37,234 nucleotides of DNA, taken from contig JAAYVM010000191.1 in the NCBI GenBank assembly GCA_012517145.1, forward strand, positions 1 through 37,234. Direction: 5' to 3'. Below, piece after piece: positions 27,236 to 34,169 of this stretch. The notes beneath the pieces were generated by a model. The model had not been told where the DNA came from, ran no database searches, and saw nothing but the letters and a program-made list of their open reading frames with translations. Each line of letters begins with the position of its first letter. The first letter of the stretch is position 1. A program made the position numbers and the translations under genes. Source of the stretch: Acholeplasmataceae bacterium (lineage in GTDB: Bacteria > Bacillota > Negativicutes > Acidaminococcales > Acidaminococcaceae).

Positions 27236-28003
27236 TTATTTTTTTGGCAATTCGCCAAACCATTTTTTGTATAATTTATCGTATTCGCCATTTTGTTTCA
27301 AAGTGTCAAGAGCCTTATCGACATCCTTAGCTAATGCAGTATTACTCTTAGCTACAGCAATGCCATAATCCTCGGAAGTGAGTGTTTTACCAACAATCTT
27401 AGCAAAATCCTTGCCACCTTGTTGTAAGAAATAAGCCTCAACTGGCAAATCGCCGATAACAGCATCAACAGCTTTATTTTTTAATTCGAGACAGGCCTCA
27501 CCGTTAGTATTAAAGGAAGTAATCTTTGCGCCTGCAATTTTTTCAGCTTCCATAGCGCCTGTAGTTCCAATTTGTACGGCAATTTTCTTGCCTTTCAAAT
27601 CGGCAATATCATTAATTGCATTGTTGTCTTTGTTAACTACTATCGCCAAACCTGATTTATAGTATGGTTTAGAGAAATTAACTTTTTTTGCACGCTCATC
27701 AGTTATGGTCATGCCAGCTATAGCAACGTCGATGTTCTTAGCATCAAGAGCCGGAATTAAAGCATCAAAACCCATGCCTTGAATAGTGCATTTTTCATAG
27801 CCCATTTGTTTTGCAATAGCCTGAATAAGGTCAATATCAAAGCCTACAAAATCTTTGGAATTCTCTTTTTGGAACTCAAAAGGTGCAAAAGCCGGCTCCG
27901 TTCCAACAATTAGTTCCTTTTTTGCCTTGCTTCCGCCGCAGCCTGCAACTAATAAGGCAAAGACAAACATGCACAAACACACAATCTGGAATTTCTTTTT
28001 CAC
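27236..28003 (-). CDS. Amino-acid-binding lipoprotein, copy 1
   Basis: Second family-3 solute-binding protein, with lipobox LLVAGC (Cys22). It aligns end to end with the downstream copy, sharing KGKKIAVQIGTTGAMEA, FNTNGEACLELKN, AYFLQQGGKDFAKIVGK and a C-terminal NGEYDKLYKKWFGE. This indicates tandem duplication. The start is GTG at 28001-28003 behind AGGGGG. Differences are spread over the ligand-binding lobes, so the two proteins may feed one permease with different substrates (inference). A promoter lies between it and the RNA terminator upstream. Confidence 0.92.
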   Translation of the reverse strand: MKKKFQIVCLCMFVFALLVAGCGGSKAKKELIVGTEPAFAPFEFQKENSKDFVGFDIDLIQAIAKQMGYEKCTIQGMGFDALIPALDAKNIDVAIAGMTITDERAKKVNFSKPYYKSGLAIVVNKDNNAINDIADLKGKKIAVQIGTTGAMEAEKIAGAKITSFNTNGEACLELKNKAVDAVIGDLPVEAYFLQQGGKDFAKIVGKTLTSEDYGIAVAKSNTALAKDVDKALDTLKQNGEYDKLYKKWFGELPKK

Positions 28004-28047
28004 AAAAAATACCCCCTTAATTAATATTTATTCCTAAAACTTCTATT

Positions 28048-28075
28048 ATTATAAGGCATTTAAGAAAAAAAACAA
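28048..28075 (-). promoter_or_regulatory. Promoter of binding-protein copy 1
   Basis: Minus-strand TATAAT (28048-28053). The best -35 is TTGTTT (28070-28075) at 16 nt, which lies within the terminator of the upstream RNA gene. Confidence 0.55.
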
Positions 28076-28116
28076 TACCTTTTAAATGTATACATAAATA
28101 TCATTTAAAGGTATTG
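28065..28116 (-). terminator. Terminator of the raiA-type RNA
   Basis: A strong intrinsic terminator: CAATACCTTTAAATG pairs with CATTTAAAAGGTATTG (one bulge), loop of 13 nt, then eight T on the minus strand. It follows the closing stem of the RNA by 26 nt. Confidence 0.88.
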
Positions 28117-28142
28117 GCTTTTAAATACGGTATATTAAGAAA

Positions 28143-28346
28143 ACAACTCAGCTGACCTGGTTTTCGCCCCCACACTCGCCTGCAGGAAGTTTCGCTCCTA
28201 AGCGTTCTCGCTCCCCACTACTACCTCTCTCGCTTTTCGCGGCAGGACTTACTTCTAAGCTGCACCGTGCTCACAATACTTTGATTGCTTACGTGGATCG
28301 TTTCGCCTGCAACTGGCATCGATTTGCAACCACAGACCTGAGTTGT
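28143..28346 (-). ncRNA. Structured non-coding RNA, assigned to the raiA motif
   Basis: An island of 204 nt, GC-rich compared with its flanks and without a plausible reading frame, is bounded by a perfect 9-bp closing stem (ACAACTCAG with CTGAGTTGT). Inside it are several short hairpins and purine-rich joints with repeated GGCGAAA/GAGCGA-type sequences. It has its own promoter (28359-28387) and its own strong terminator (28065-28116), so it is a free-standing RNA and not a simple leader. The raiA motif is known as a conserved RNA of about 205 nt found near raiA/hpf and comF genes in Firmicutes. Length, closing stem and location between comF and hpf all fit. I assigned it from length and context, not from a covariance-model hit; a different RNA class remains possible. 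Confidence 0.68.
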
Positions 28347-28358
28347 ATCTCTTCGCAT

Positions 28359-28387
28359 ATTATAATTTCAAGTTGTCGAAATAGCAA
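28359..28387 (-). promoter_or_regulatory. Promoter of the raiA-type RNA
   Basis: Minus-strand -35 TTGCTA (28382-28387) and -10 TATAAT (28359-28364), spacing 17 nt. The predicted start is about 28352, a few nucleotides before the closing stem. Confidence 0.82.
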
Positions 28388-28546
28388 GAAAAATATGCTT
28401 CAAAGTAGATATATAGCTGTTTGACACAAATATCAATTATGGTTATACATAATTTTTTTCGCAACATTGCCCTCTAATACGTTTCTTTTGCTTCTTTTTG
28501 TAGTATACTGTATTTGGTTACATTATTTAGTTAAGGACGGATCGAC

Positions 28547-29149
28547 ATGCTTACCATTCCACAGTTCCTTGAATTTCCTAACGACGGAAAGACGAAGGAG
28601 CTATGCAATTTTTTCTTATCCATTTTGGAACAAAAGAATAAGACATTGTATTTGCATAGCCAGCAGGTAAGCAATTACTCCGTCAGTATATCTGCTAAAA
28701 TGGGCCTCCCTTTTGATGAAGTGGCCTGTATAAAAACAGCGGCGCTTCTGCACGACATCGGACATTTGGCAGTGCCCAACACCATTTTAAGTAAATATCC
28801 ATATCTGAGTACACGCGAGTTCTCGACCTACAAAAATCATTCTCTGGCTGGAGCAAGCATGCTGGAAAACATACCAGAGTTTTCTCATATTATGAAGATT
28901 ATCCTGTGTCACCATGAAAATTGGGACGGTACAGGCTATCCCAAACGTTTAAAGGGCGTTAACATTCCTCTGGGAGCACGCATTATTGCTGTAGCCAATC
29001 ATTACGACCGCATAATCAACCCCTGTACAGAACACTGGCAAAAGTCCCATGCTGAGGCAACACGAGAGTTGCAGGACCGGGCCGGTCTGAGCTTTGACCC
29101 TGATGTAGTCAATGCCTTTTTAAAATCCGTAATATCTGCAAAAAAATAA
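28547..29149 (+). CDS. HD-GYP-type phosphohydrolase without sensor domain
   Basis: A 200-residue single-domain protein of the HD-GYP family, whose studied members hydrolyse cyclic di-GMP. Visible motifs are HDIGH (residues 69-73), KNHSLAGA (H98), HHENWDGTGYP (residues 122-132) and ARIIAVANHYD (144-154). Two positions differ from the usual pattern: HDxGK is HDIGH, and the VAD of the metal site is VAN (Asn151). Activity may therefore be altered. No sensory or receiver domain is attached. ATG at 28547 has AAGGA about 11 nt upstream. It points away from the RNA gene and converges on comF, with a shared terminator. Confidence 0.85.
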   Translation: MLTIPQFLEFPNDGKTKELCNFFLSILEQKNKTLYLHSQQVSNYSVSISAKMGLPFDEVACIKTAALLHDIGHLAVPNTILSKYPYLSTREFSTYKNHSLAGASMLENIPEFSHIMKIILCHHENWDGTGYPKRLKGVNIPLGARIIAVANHYDRIINPCTEHWQKSHAEATRELQDRAGLSFDPDVVNAFLKSVISAKK

Positions 29150-29180
29150 CATTCCGTTTTCACATTGGAAAACGGAATGT
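29149..29180. terminator. Bidirectional terminator between HD-GYP gene and comF
   Basis: A perfect 13-bp stem (ACATTCCGTTTTC and complement) with a 6-nt loop. It has TTTTTATTTG on the plus side and ATTTTTTTGC on the minus side, and serves both converging genes. Confidence 0.88.
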
Positions 29181-29182
29181 TT

Positions 29183-29854
29183 TTATTTGTCTTCTGCACC
29201 GCCAGCAAAAGCCATGACCCAGACATGGCCTGCTCCTTGCTTGCGAAGAACATGCGCTGCCTCTTCGGCAGTAGCACCGCTGGTAAAAATGTCATCAACA
29301 AGTAAAATCGGCCTTTTGCTAATATCTTTGATTGTACTGAAACAGCCCCGAACATTCTTACGGCGTTCGTTGCGGCCCAAACCATATTGAGGTTGCGTTG
29401 AACGAATTCTTGTAAGTGCTTCATACCAGACAAAACCGTGTTTCAGGGACCAGCTTCTAAAAATACCCTGTGGTACATCATAGCCCCGTTCCTCCACACG
29501 CTTCCTATCCGTCGGTATCGGAACAACAACAATATTTTTGGGCAAATTCCATATATTGCAAACACGCTTCGGTGTTTCAAGTATTGCCATTTCCTCAGCC
29601 ATAGCTGCAAGCAGCCTTTTCTTGCCATGAAATTTTACGTCATGCAGAGCTTTCTTTATGGCCGCATCATAGCTATAAAATAAACATATGCTTTCAATAT
29701 CAGGACAACAATAAGCTCTCGGCTGCAATATTCTAAAAGCTGCGAGCTTTCTTCTGCAGGCTGGACATAGAATTCCCTCAGAAATTCTTTGCCTGCATTC
29801 AACACAGACAGGTGGAAAAAACACATCTGTAAGTAACTGCCAAAAACTGGGCAC
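29183..29854 (-). CDS. ComF family phosphoribosyltransferase-like protein
   Basis: ComFC-type protein linked to DNA uptake in competent bacteria. It has an N-terminal zinc ribbon (CVECRQRI and LCPACRRKL) and a phosphoribosyltransferase fold with VPIPTDRKRVEERGYD, the TQPQYGLGRNERRKNVRG segment and the PRPP loop LLVDDIFTSGAT. At 223 aa it is usual. The usual RGFNQ is RGYDV here, a mild divergence. GTG at 29854 is preceded by GAGG. It follows recD2 by 20 nt. No comFA helicase gene is adjacent. Confidence 0.9.
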   Translation of the reverse strand: MPSFWQLLTDVFFPPVCVECRQRISEGILCPACRRKLAAFRILQPRAYCCPDIESICLFYSYDAAIKKALHDVKFHGKKRLLAAMAEEMAILETPKRVCNIWNLPKNIVVVPIPTDRKRVEERGYDVPQGIFRSWSLKHGFVWYEALTRIRSTQPQYGLGRNERRKNVRGCFSTIKDISKRPILLVDDIFTSGATAEEAAHVLRKQGAGHVWVMAFAGGAEDK

Positions 29855-29874
29855 TTCACTTCGCCTCTAGACTA

Positions 29875-32034
29875 TTAAATGAGATTGCTTTCTTCCTGCA
29901 TTCTCTCCGCCAACAAAGAATAACGCTTTCTCATGTCGTCTTTGCTGACAGCTGTGTTTACCGCCGCACGACTGCCAACCAATATTACCCTCTTCTTAGC
30001 ACGCGTTACACCGGTATAAAACAGATTGCGCTGCAGCAGCATGAAATGGCTCGGGACAAGCGGCATTATAACTGAAGGATATTCACTTCCCTGAGCCTTG
30101 TGAACACTCATCGCGTAGGCCAGCTGTAATTCATCCAATTCGCTTTGTGCATAATCAACTCTTTCACCTTCTGGCCTTTCCGGGAAAAGAACTCTGACAG
30201 TTGTTCCGTTAATCGTGTCTATCCTGCCTATATCGCCATTAAAAACATCCTTCTCGTAATTATTGCGAATCTGCATAACCTTGTCACCTGTCCGCAATAA
30301 ACCATTAGGTGTCATTATTTCATTCTTACCTGGTTGCGCGGGATTCATTCTTTCCTGCAGAAGCTTATTCAAATTCATAACGCCGCAAGGATTTTTATGC
30401 ATTGGTGCAAGAACCTGCACGCCTTCCCAACCCTCATCGGCAGTTATTCTCGCGTAGTTTTCTACTATATACTCCGCTGCCTCTTCCTCATCATTGATTT
30501 CCGTAAAACAAAAATCATTGCATTTATCACATTCCGGCTGTAATCCTTTGTTGATTCTATGCGCATTTAAGACAATAGGGCTTAGTGCCGCCTGGCGAAA
30601 AATGCTGTTTAAACGAACCACGGGCATCATTTTGCTGCGTATGATATCTTTAAGCACAGTTCCCGGGCCCACTGAAGGCAGCTGATCAACATCGCCGACA
30701 AGAATCAGGCGGCAGCCTACTGACACCGCTTTCAAAAGATTATGGGCAAGTGTAATATCAAGCATTGAAGCTTCATCAACAATAATTGCATCTGCTTCCA
30801 AGGGGTTTTCTTCATTGCGACCAAAAAAATAGGCATCCCCGTTCGGTGTATACTCCAGCATTCTATGTACTGTGGAAGCCGGATGTCCTGCTGATTCTGC
30901 GAGCCTTCTGGCAGCGCGTCCGGTAGGAGCAGCCAGTAAAATTTTGCAGCCAGCCTTTTCCAAAACAGCTAAAATACCTTTGACAACAGTCGTTTTACCC
31001 GTTCCCGGTCCACCAGTCAAAATAAAGATACCATGCTCCACAGAGGCACTTATCGCTTCTATCTGCGCCTCCGCTAATTTCAGGCCGGTCTCATGTTCCC
31101 AGTTTTCTATAATGGACTGGTAATCAACCTGCCATATTCTGTTTACCTTATCACGTAAATACAACAGACGCCTGGCGACACCAATCTCTGCACGATAAAG
31201 ATACTCCGGGTAGACCAGGCGTGTACCGGCAAACTCTTCCTTTCTCAACAAGTCATCCCTGATCAGCTTTTTATAAACCTCATAAACATCAGCGTAAGCA
31301 ATTTGTAAAAGCCTGGCCGTTTCCGTGAGCAATTTATCTTCTGGAAGACAAGTGTGACCGGCAGAGGCAGTCTGCATCAAGGCAAATTCAATACCTGCTT
31401 TTATCCTGCTCTCATTTTCAGGTTTAATCCCCATTGACATCGCCATTCTGTCAGCTGTACGAAATCCTATACCAGATACATCACTTGCAAGACAATAAGG
31501 ATTATCTTCAATCCTCTTCAAGGCTGTATTACCATATGTCGCTTGTATCTTCCCTGCATAATGAGAACTTATACCATGCTCTTCCAAAAACAGCATCAGC
31601 TCTTTCATATCTGAAAGTTCGGCATAAGAAGAAGCAATAGTATCGGCTTTCTTTTTACCAATCCCAGAAACTTCTGTTAAACGATATGATTGTTCGCCAA
31701 GAATTTTCAATGTATCATCACCGAACATTTCGACTATCCTGGAGGCCATAGCCCTGCCAACGCCTCGTACAGCACCCGATCCTAAAAAACGCTCAATGCC
31801 TGCTGCTGAAGATGTCTGGATTGTTTGCCAGGTAAATGCCTGAAACTGTCTGCCAAACTTCGGATGTTCAGCCCAATTGCCTGACAACCTGACTTGTTCT
31901 CCCAAAAAAGGCGCTAATCCTTTATAAACAACTGATATTCTTTCCATCTTTTTACTGCGAACACGAAAGACAGAAAACCTACCATCTTCAGCCTGAAATA
32001 CTATATTTTCAATTGTTGCTTCCAACTCATCCAT
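29875..32034 (-). CDS. recD2: ATP-dependent DNA helicase RecD2
   Basis: Superfamily 1B 5'-3' helicase of the RecD2/YrrC type, acting in DNA repair and replication-fork maintenance without RecBC. An N-terminal OB-like region is followed by helix-hairpin-helix segments (FLGSGAVRGVGRAMA, LTEVSGIGKKKAD). The helicase core has Walker A LTGGPGTGKTT, DEASMLD, VGDVDQLPSVGPG and the C-terminal VHKAQGSEYP. The preferred start is ATG at 32032-32034 (MDELEATIENIVFQ), behind GGTGGTG. The open frame extends to an ATG at 32091, which lies upstream of the predicted -10. Length is 719 aa. Confidence 0.94.
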   Translation of the reverse strand: MDELEATIENIVFQAEDGRFSVFRVRSKKMERISVVYKGLAPFLGEQVRLSGNWAEHPKFGRQFQAFTWQTIQTSSAAGIERFLGSGAVRGVGRAMASRIVEMFGDDTLKILGEQSYRLTEVSGIGKKKADTIASSYAELSDMKELMLFLEEHGISSHYAGKIQATYGNTALKRIEDNPYCLASDVSGIGFRTADRMAMSMGIKPENESRIKAGIEFALMQTASAGHTCLPEDKLLTETARLLQIAYADVYEVYKKLIRDDLLRKEEFAGTRLVYPEYLYRAEIGVARRLLYLRDKVNRIWQVDYQSIIENWEHETGLKLAEAQIEAISASVEHGIFILTGGPGTGKTTVVKGILAVLEKAGCKILLAAPTGRAARRLAESAGHPASTVHRMLEYTPNGDAYFFGRNEENPLEADAIIVDEASMLDITLAHNLLKAVSVGCRLILVGDVDQLPSVGPGTVLKDIIRSKMMPVVRLNSIFRQAALSPIVLNAHRINKGLQPECDKCNDFCFTEINDEEEAAEYIVENYARITADEGWEGVQVLAPMHKNPCGVMNLNKLLQERMNPAQPGKNEIMTPNGLLRTGDKVMQIRNNYEKDVFNGDIGRIDTINGTTVRVLFPERPEGERVDYAQSELDELQLAYAMSVHKAQGSEYPSVIMPLVPSHFMLLQRNLFYTGVTRAKKRVILVGSRAAVNTAVSKDDMRKRYSLLAERMQEESNLI

Positions 32035-32067
32035 ACTTTCACCACCATTACCGAACCTATGTTCTTT

Positions 32068-32073
32068 ATTATA
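32068..32073 (-). promoter_or_regulatory. recD2 promoter (-10)
   Basis: TATAAT on the minus strand with TG one base before it (extended -10) and a weak -35. Its -35 position overlaps the -35 of the divergent promoter at 32093-32121, so the two operons share a control region. Confidence 0.6.
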
Positions 32074-32092
32074 GCATACTTCTGGCATCATT

Positions 32093-32121
32093 TTGACATT
32101 CTACAGCCAATACGCTATAAT
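32093..32121 (+). promoter_or_regulatory. Consensus promoter of the AdoMetDC-like operon
   Basis: TTGACA (32093-32098), 17 nt, TATAAT (32116-32121): a perfect match to the sigma-A consensus. A perfect inverted repeat CGCTATA-A-TATAGCG (32113-32127) covers the -10 and could be an operator. Confidence 0.85.
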
Positions 32122-32179
32122 ATAGCGAACATTAGATATTATTATCCTGATATTTACATAATTTGGAAGGAGTTTTTCC

Positions 32180-32638
32180 GTGAAATTAAAAGGTGCTCAA
32201 ATTGCCATAGATATGTATAGCTGCAAAGACGAAATATTATCCGACTGCAAAAAGGTAGAAACAATTCTGCAAAAAGCAGTAGAGGACTATAAAATTGGTG
32301 CTTATTCTATTTGCTTCAACGCTGATGAAAATGGTGAATACTCTTTCAGTATTCCTTGCAAACGCGGCCATATAAATCTGCACGTTTATCCGCAACTGGG
32401 ATTTGCCGCGGTTGATGTTTTTACTTGTAATGACGAAGCTGATCCGGACCGTTTGGTAGGATTTATTAAAAAACAATTCTCACCGGATAAAGCTAAAATT
32501 ACTTTTCTGCAACGTGGAGACTTCGGTTCCCAGAGCGATATGAAGCCTAGACGTAAATCTCAGATCAAACCCATGCATCGCGCCAGAAATGCCGGCAACA
32601 GACTTTTGAAAATAGTAATGAAGCCGAAATCAGAATAA
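32180..32638 (+). CDS. AdoMet decarboxylase-like protein lacking the pyruvoyl serine
   Basis: A 152-residue protein aligning over residues 5-110 with prokaryotic S-adenosylmethionine decarboxylase (SpeD/SpeH). The shared core is GHINLHVYPQLGFAAVDVFTC, where the enzymes read [21 protein letters not shown]. His68 and Cys83, both catalytic in that family, fall at the same numbering. The autocleavage residues Glu-Ser at 62-63 are Arg-Gly. Without Ser63 the pyruvoyl cofactor cannot be formed by the known route, so canonical decarboxylation is not expected. A basic C-terminal tail (about residues 122-152, many K/R) is extra. GTG at 32180 has GGAAGGAG at 7 nt. It is the first gene of the operon; no speE is seen. 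Confidence 0.75.
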   Translation: MKLKGAQIAIDMYSCKDEILSDCKKVETILQKAVEDYKIGAYSICFNADENGEYSFSIPCKRGHINLHVYPQLGFAAVDVFTCNDEADPDRLVGFIKKQFSPDKAKITFLQRGDFGSQSDMKPRRKSQIKPMHRARNAGNRLLKIVMKPKSE

Positions 32639-32673
32639 TAAGCTTATAGGATTAAAGTTCTTTGGAGGAACCA

Positions 32674-33369
32674 ATGAAATATTTGTTTTGGGACATCGAC
32701 GGCACACTTCTTCTTTCTGCCCGTGCCGGTGTTGATGCCCTCAAAGAAGCGATACGTATTCGTTACAACTGCAGTGATTTTACTTTTTCACATGAGCTGG
32801 CTGGTTGTACAGATTCACATATTATCAAAACAGCCATTATTGATATAAAAGGGAGCTGCAATGCCTCGGATGCCGCAGGTCTTTTAATTCTCTACTACAG
32901 ATTATTACCGGAATTTTTGCAATCCCACAAAGGCAGTCTTCTGCCAAATGTGAAAAATGTTTTAAACTATCTTGAACAAAATGAGACTGGCTACACTTCG
33001 GCGCTTTTAACCGGAAACGTCGGCCATGCCGCCCATATGAAGCTTAAGCACTATGGTATTGAAAAATACTTTGACTACGGTTTGAGCGCTTTCGGTGAAT
33101 TAAGTGAAGATCGTACAATTCTTGCCCAAGCCGCTTTTCAGAAACTCTATGTGAAAAACCCATCAATTAAACCTGAAGAAGTCACAATCATAGGTGATAC
33201 GCCTAACGACATCAAATGTGCTAATGCCATAGGCGCTCGTTCTTTGATTGTTTTGGTTGGCTCGTCTTACAGTGCTGAAGAGCTCGCAAAGCATAAACCA
33301 TGGAAGATTATCAAGAAATTGCCTGATAAATCACAGGAATTTCTGACTGAGCTGGCAGATAGGAGCTAA
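32674..33369 (+). CDS. HAD-family hydrolase (phosphoglycolate phosphatase-like)
   Basis: HAD subfamily IA phosphatase of 231 aa. Motif I is DIDGTLL (residues about 7-13), motif II is LLTGNVGHA, and motif IV is IIGDTPNDIKCA. A helical cap lies between motifs I and II. Candidate substrates are phosphoglycolate or other small phosphoesters, not resolvable here. ATG at 32674 is chosen because GGAGG (32664-32668) is 5 nt before it; a TTG at 32662 precedes that site. It is 35 nt after the AdoMetDC-like gene and 2 nt before the pentapeptide-repeat gene. Confidence 0.85.
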   Translation: MKYLFWDIDGTLLLSARAGVDALKEAIRIRYNCSDFTFSHELAGCTDSHIIKTAIIDIKGSCNASDAAGLLILYYRLLPEFLQSHKGSLLPNVKNVLNYLEQNETGYTSALLTGNVGHAAHMKLKHYGIEKYFDYGLSAFGELSEDRTILAQAAFQKLYVKNPSIKPEEVTIIGDTPNDIKCANAIGARSLIVLVGSSYSAEELAKHKPWKIIKKLPDKSQEFLTELADRS

Positions 33370-33371
33370 TC

Positions 33372-34112
33372 ATGGGTAAAAAAATATTTGTTTTATCCTT
33401 AGTTTTGTTTCTCAATACAATGCCTGCCTTAGCTTATAACCAGGCCGATCTTGACAGGCTTCTGGCAACCGGAAGTTGCCCTCACGGCAACCTTACCGGG
33501 GCACAGCTTGCCAACGCAAACCTGACGTATGCCGACCTCACTGGAGCCGACCTAAGTTTTACCGACTTAGAAGGGGCTACTTTGGAAAGTGCCTCGTTGA
33601 CAGGTGCGAAGCTGGTTAAAGCTAACATGAAAAATGTTTATGCCGAAAAGGCTAATCTTACCGGTGCGGATTTGTCACATGCAAATCTGAGAGAAGCGAC
33701 TTTTTCGCGTGCTGATTTTTCCGGTGTTAACGCTTTCCGTACCAGCTTCAGTCATGCAATTATTGACTTTGCCACTTTTCGTTCTGCTGACATCCGGGAA
33801 GCTACCTTCGATTATGCGAATGGCTACTCTGCTGATTTTAGCAGTGCCAATCTTGCTAATTCCTGGTTTTACCAGGCTGACTTACGCAAGACAAACTTCA
33901 CTTCCGCTAATTTATATAATGCTAAATTGCAAAACGCTTATTTAAGTGAAGCCACTTTTAAGTACGCCAATCTTACGCAAAGCATTCTTAGCGCTGCTGA
34001 TTTGACAAAAGCAGACCTCGATGGTGCGCTGCTTTCCGGTGCTGATATTATTGGAGCCAAAACTGAAGATATCCGCTTTGGCAACGCTATTATAACTGAT
34101 CTCAAAAAATAA
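33372..34112 (+). CDS. Exported pentapeptide-repeat protein
   Basis: A 246-residue protein with a signal peptide (residues 1-21, cleavage near ALA-YN). It is followed by almost continuous A(D/N)LxX pentapeptide repeats from about residue 40 to 235, for example NLTGAQLANANLTYADLTG. Such repeats form a right-handed quadrilateral beta-helix. Cytoplasmic members can mimic DNA (Qnr), but an exported one is more likely structural or involved in binding. Function unknown. ATG at 33372 has AGGAG 6 nt upstream, and it follows the HAD gene by 2 nt. It is the last gene of the operon before the terminator at 34124-34163. Confidence 0.85.
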   Translation: MGKKIFVLSLVLFLNTMPALAYNQADLDRLLATGSCPHGNLTGAQLANANLTYADLTGADLSFTDLEGATLESASLTGAKLVKANMKNVYAEKANLTGADLSHANLREATFSRADFSGVNAFRTSFSHAIIDFATFRSADIREATFDYANGYSADFSSANLANSWFYQADLRKTNFTSANLYNAKLQNAYLSEATFKYANLTQSILSAADLTKADLDGALLSGADIIGAKTEDIRFGNAIITDLKK

Positions 34113-34123
34113 GATTTTAAAGC

Positions 34124-34163
34124 AAAAGTCCCTGTGTATATTTAAATATACACAGGGACTTTT
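34124..34163. terminator. Bidirectional terminator
   Basis: A perfect 40-nt palindrome (AAAAGTCCCTGTGTATATTT and complement) ending in TTTTTT on the plus side and AAAA-complement T on the minus side. It sits between the converging pentapeptide-repeat gene and the AICAR formyltransferase gene. Confidence 0.92.
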
Positions 34164-34169
34164 TTAGTT

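Noticed and set aside
26364-28003. The two similar binding proteins as one gene split by a frameshift
   Set aside because: Both are full length with their own signal peptide, lipobox, stop and promoter.
28143-28346. Amino-acid riboswitch (lysine, glutamine or T-box) controlling the binding-protein gene
   Set aside because: None of the core motifs I know from these classes is present, and a strong terminator plus a new promoter separate the RNA from the gene.
32035-32091. N-terminal extension of RecD2 from ATG 32091
   Set aside because: That ATG is upstream of the predicted -10, and the extension does not resemble RecD2.
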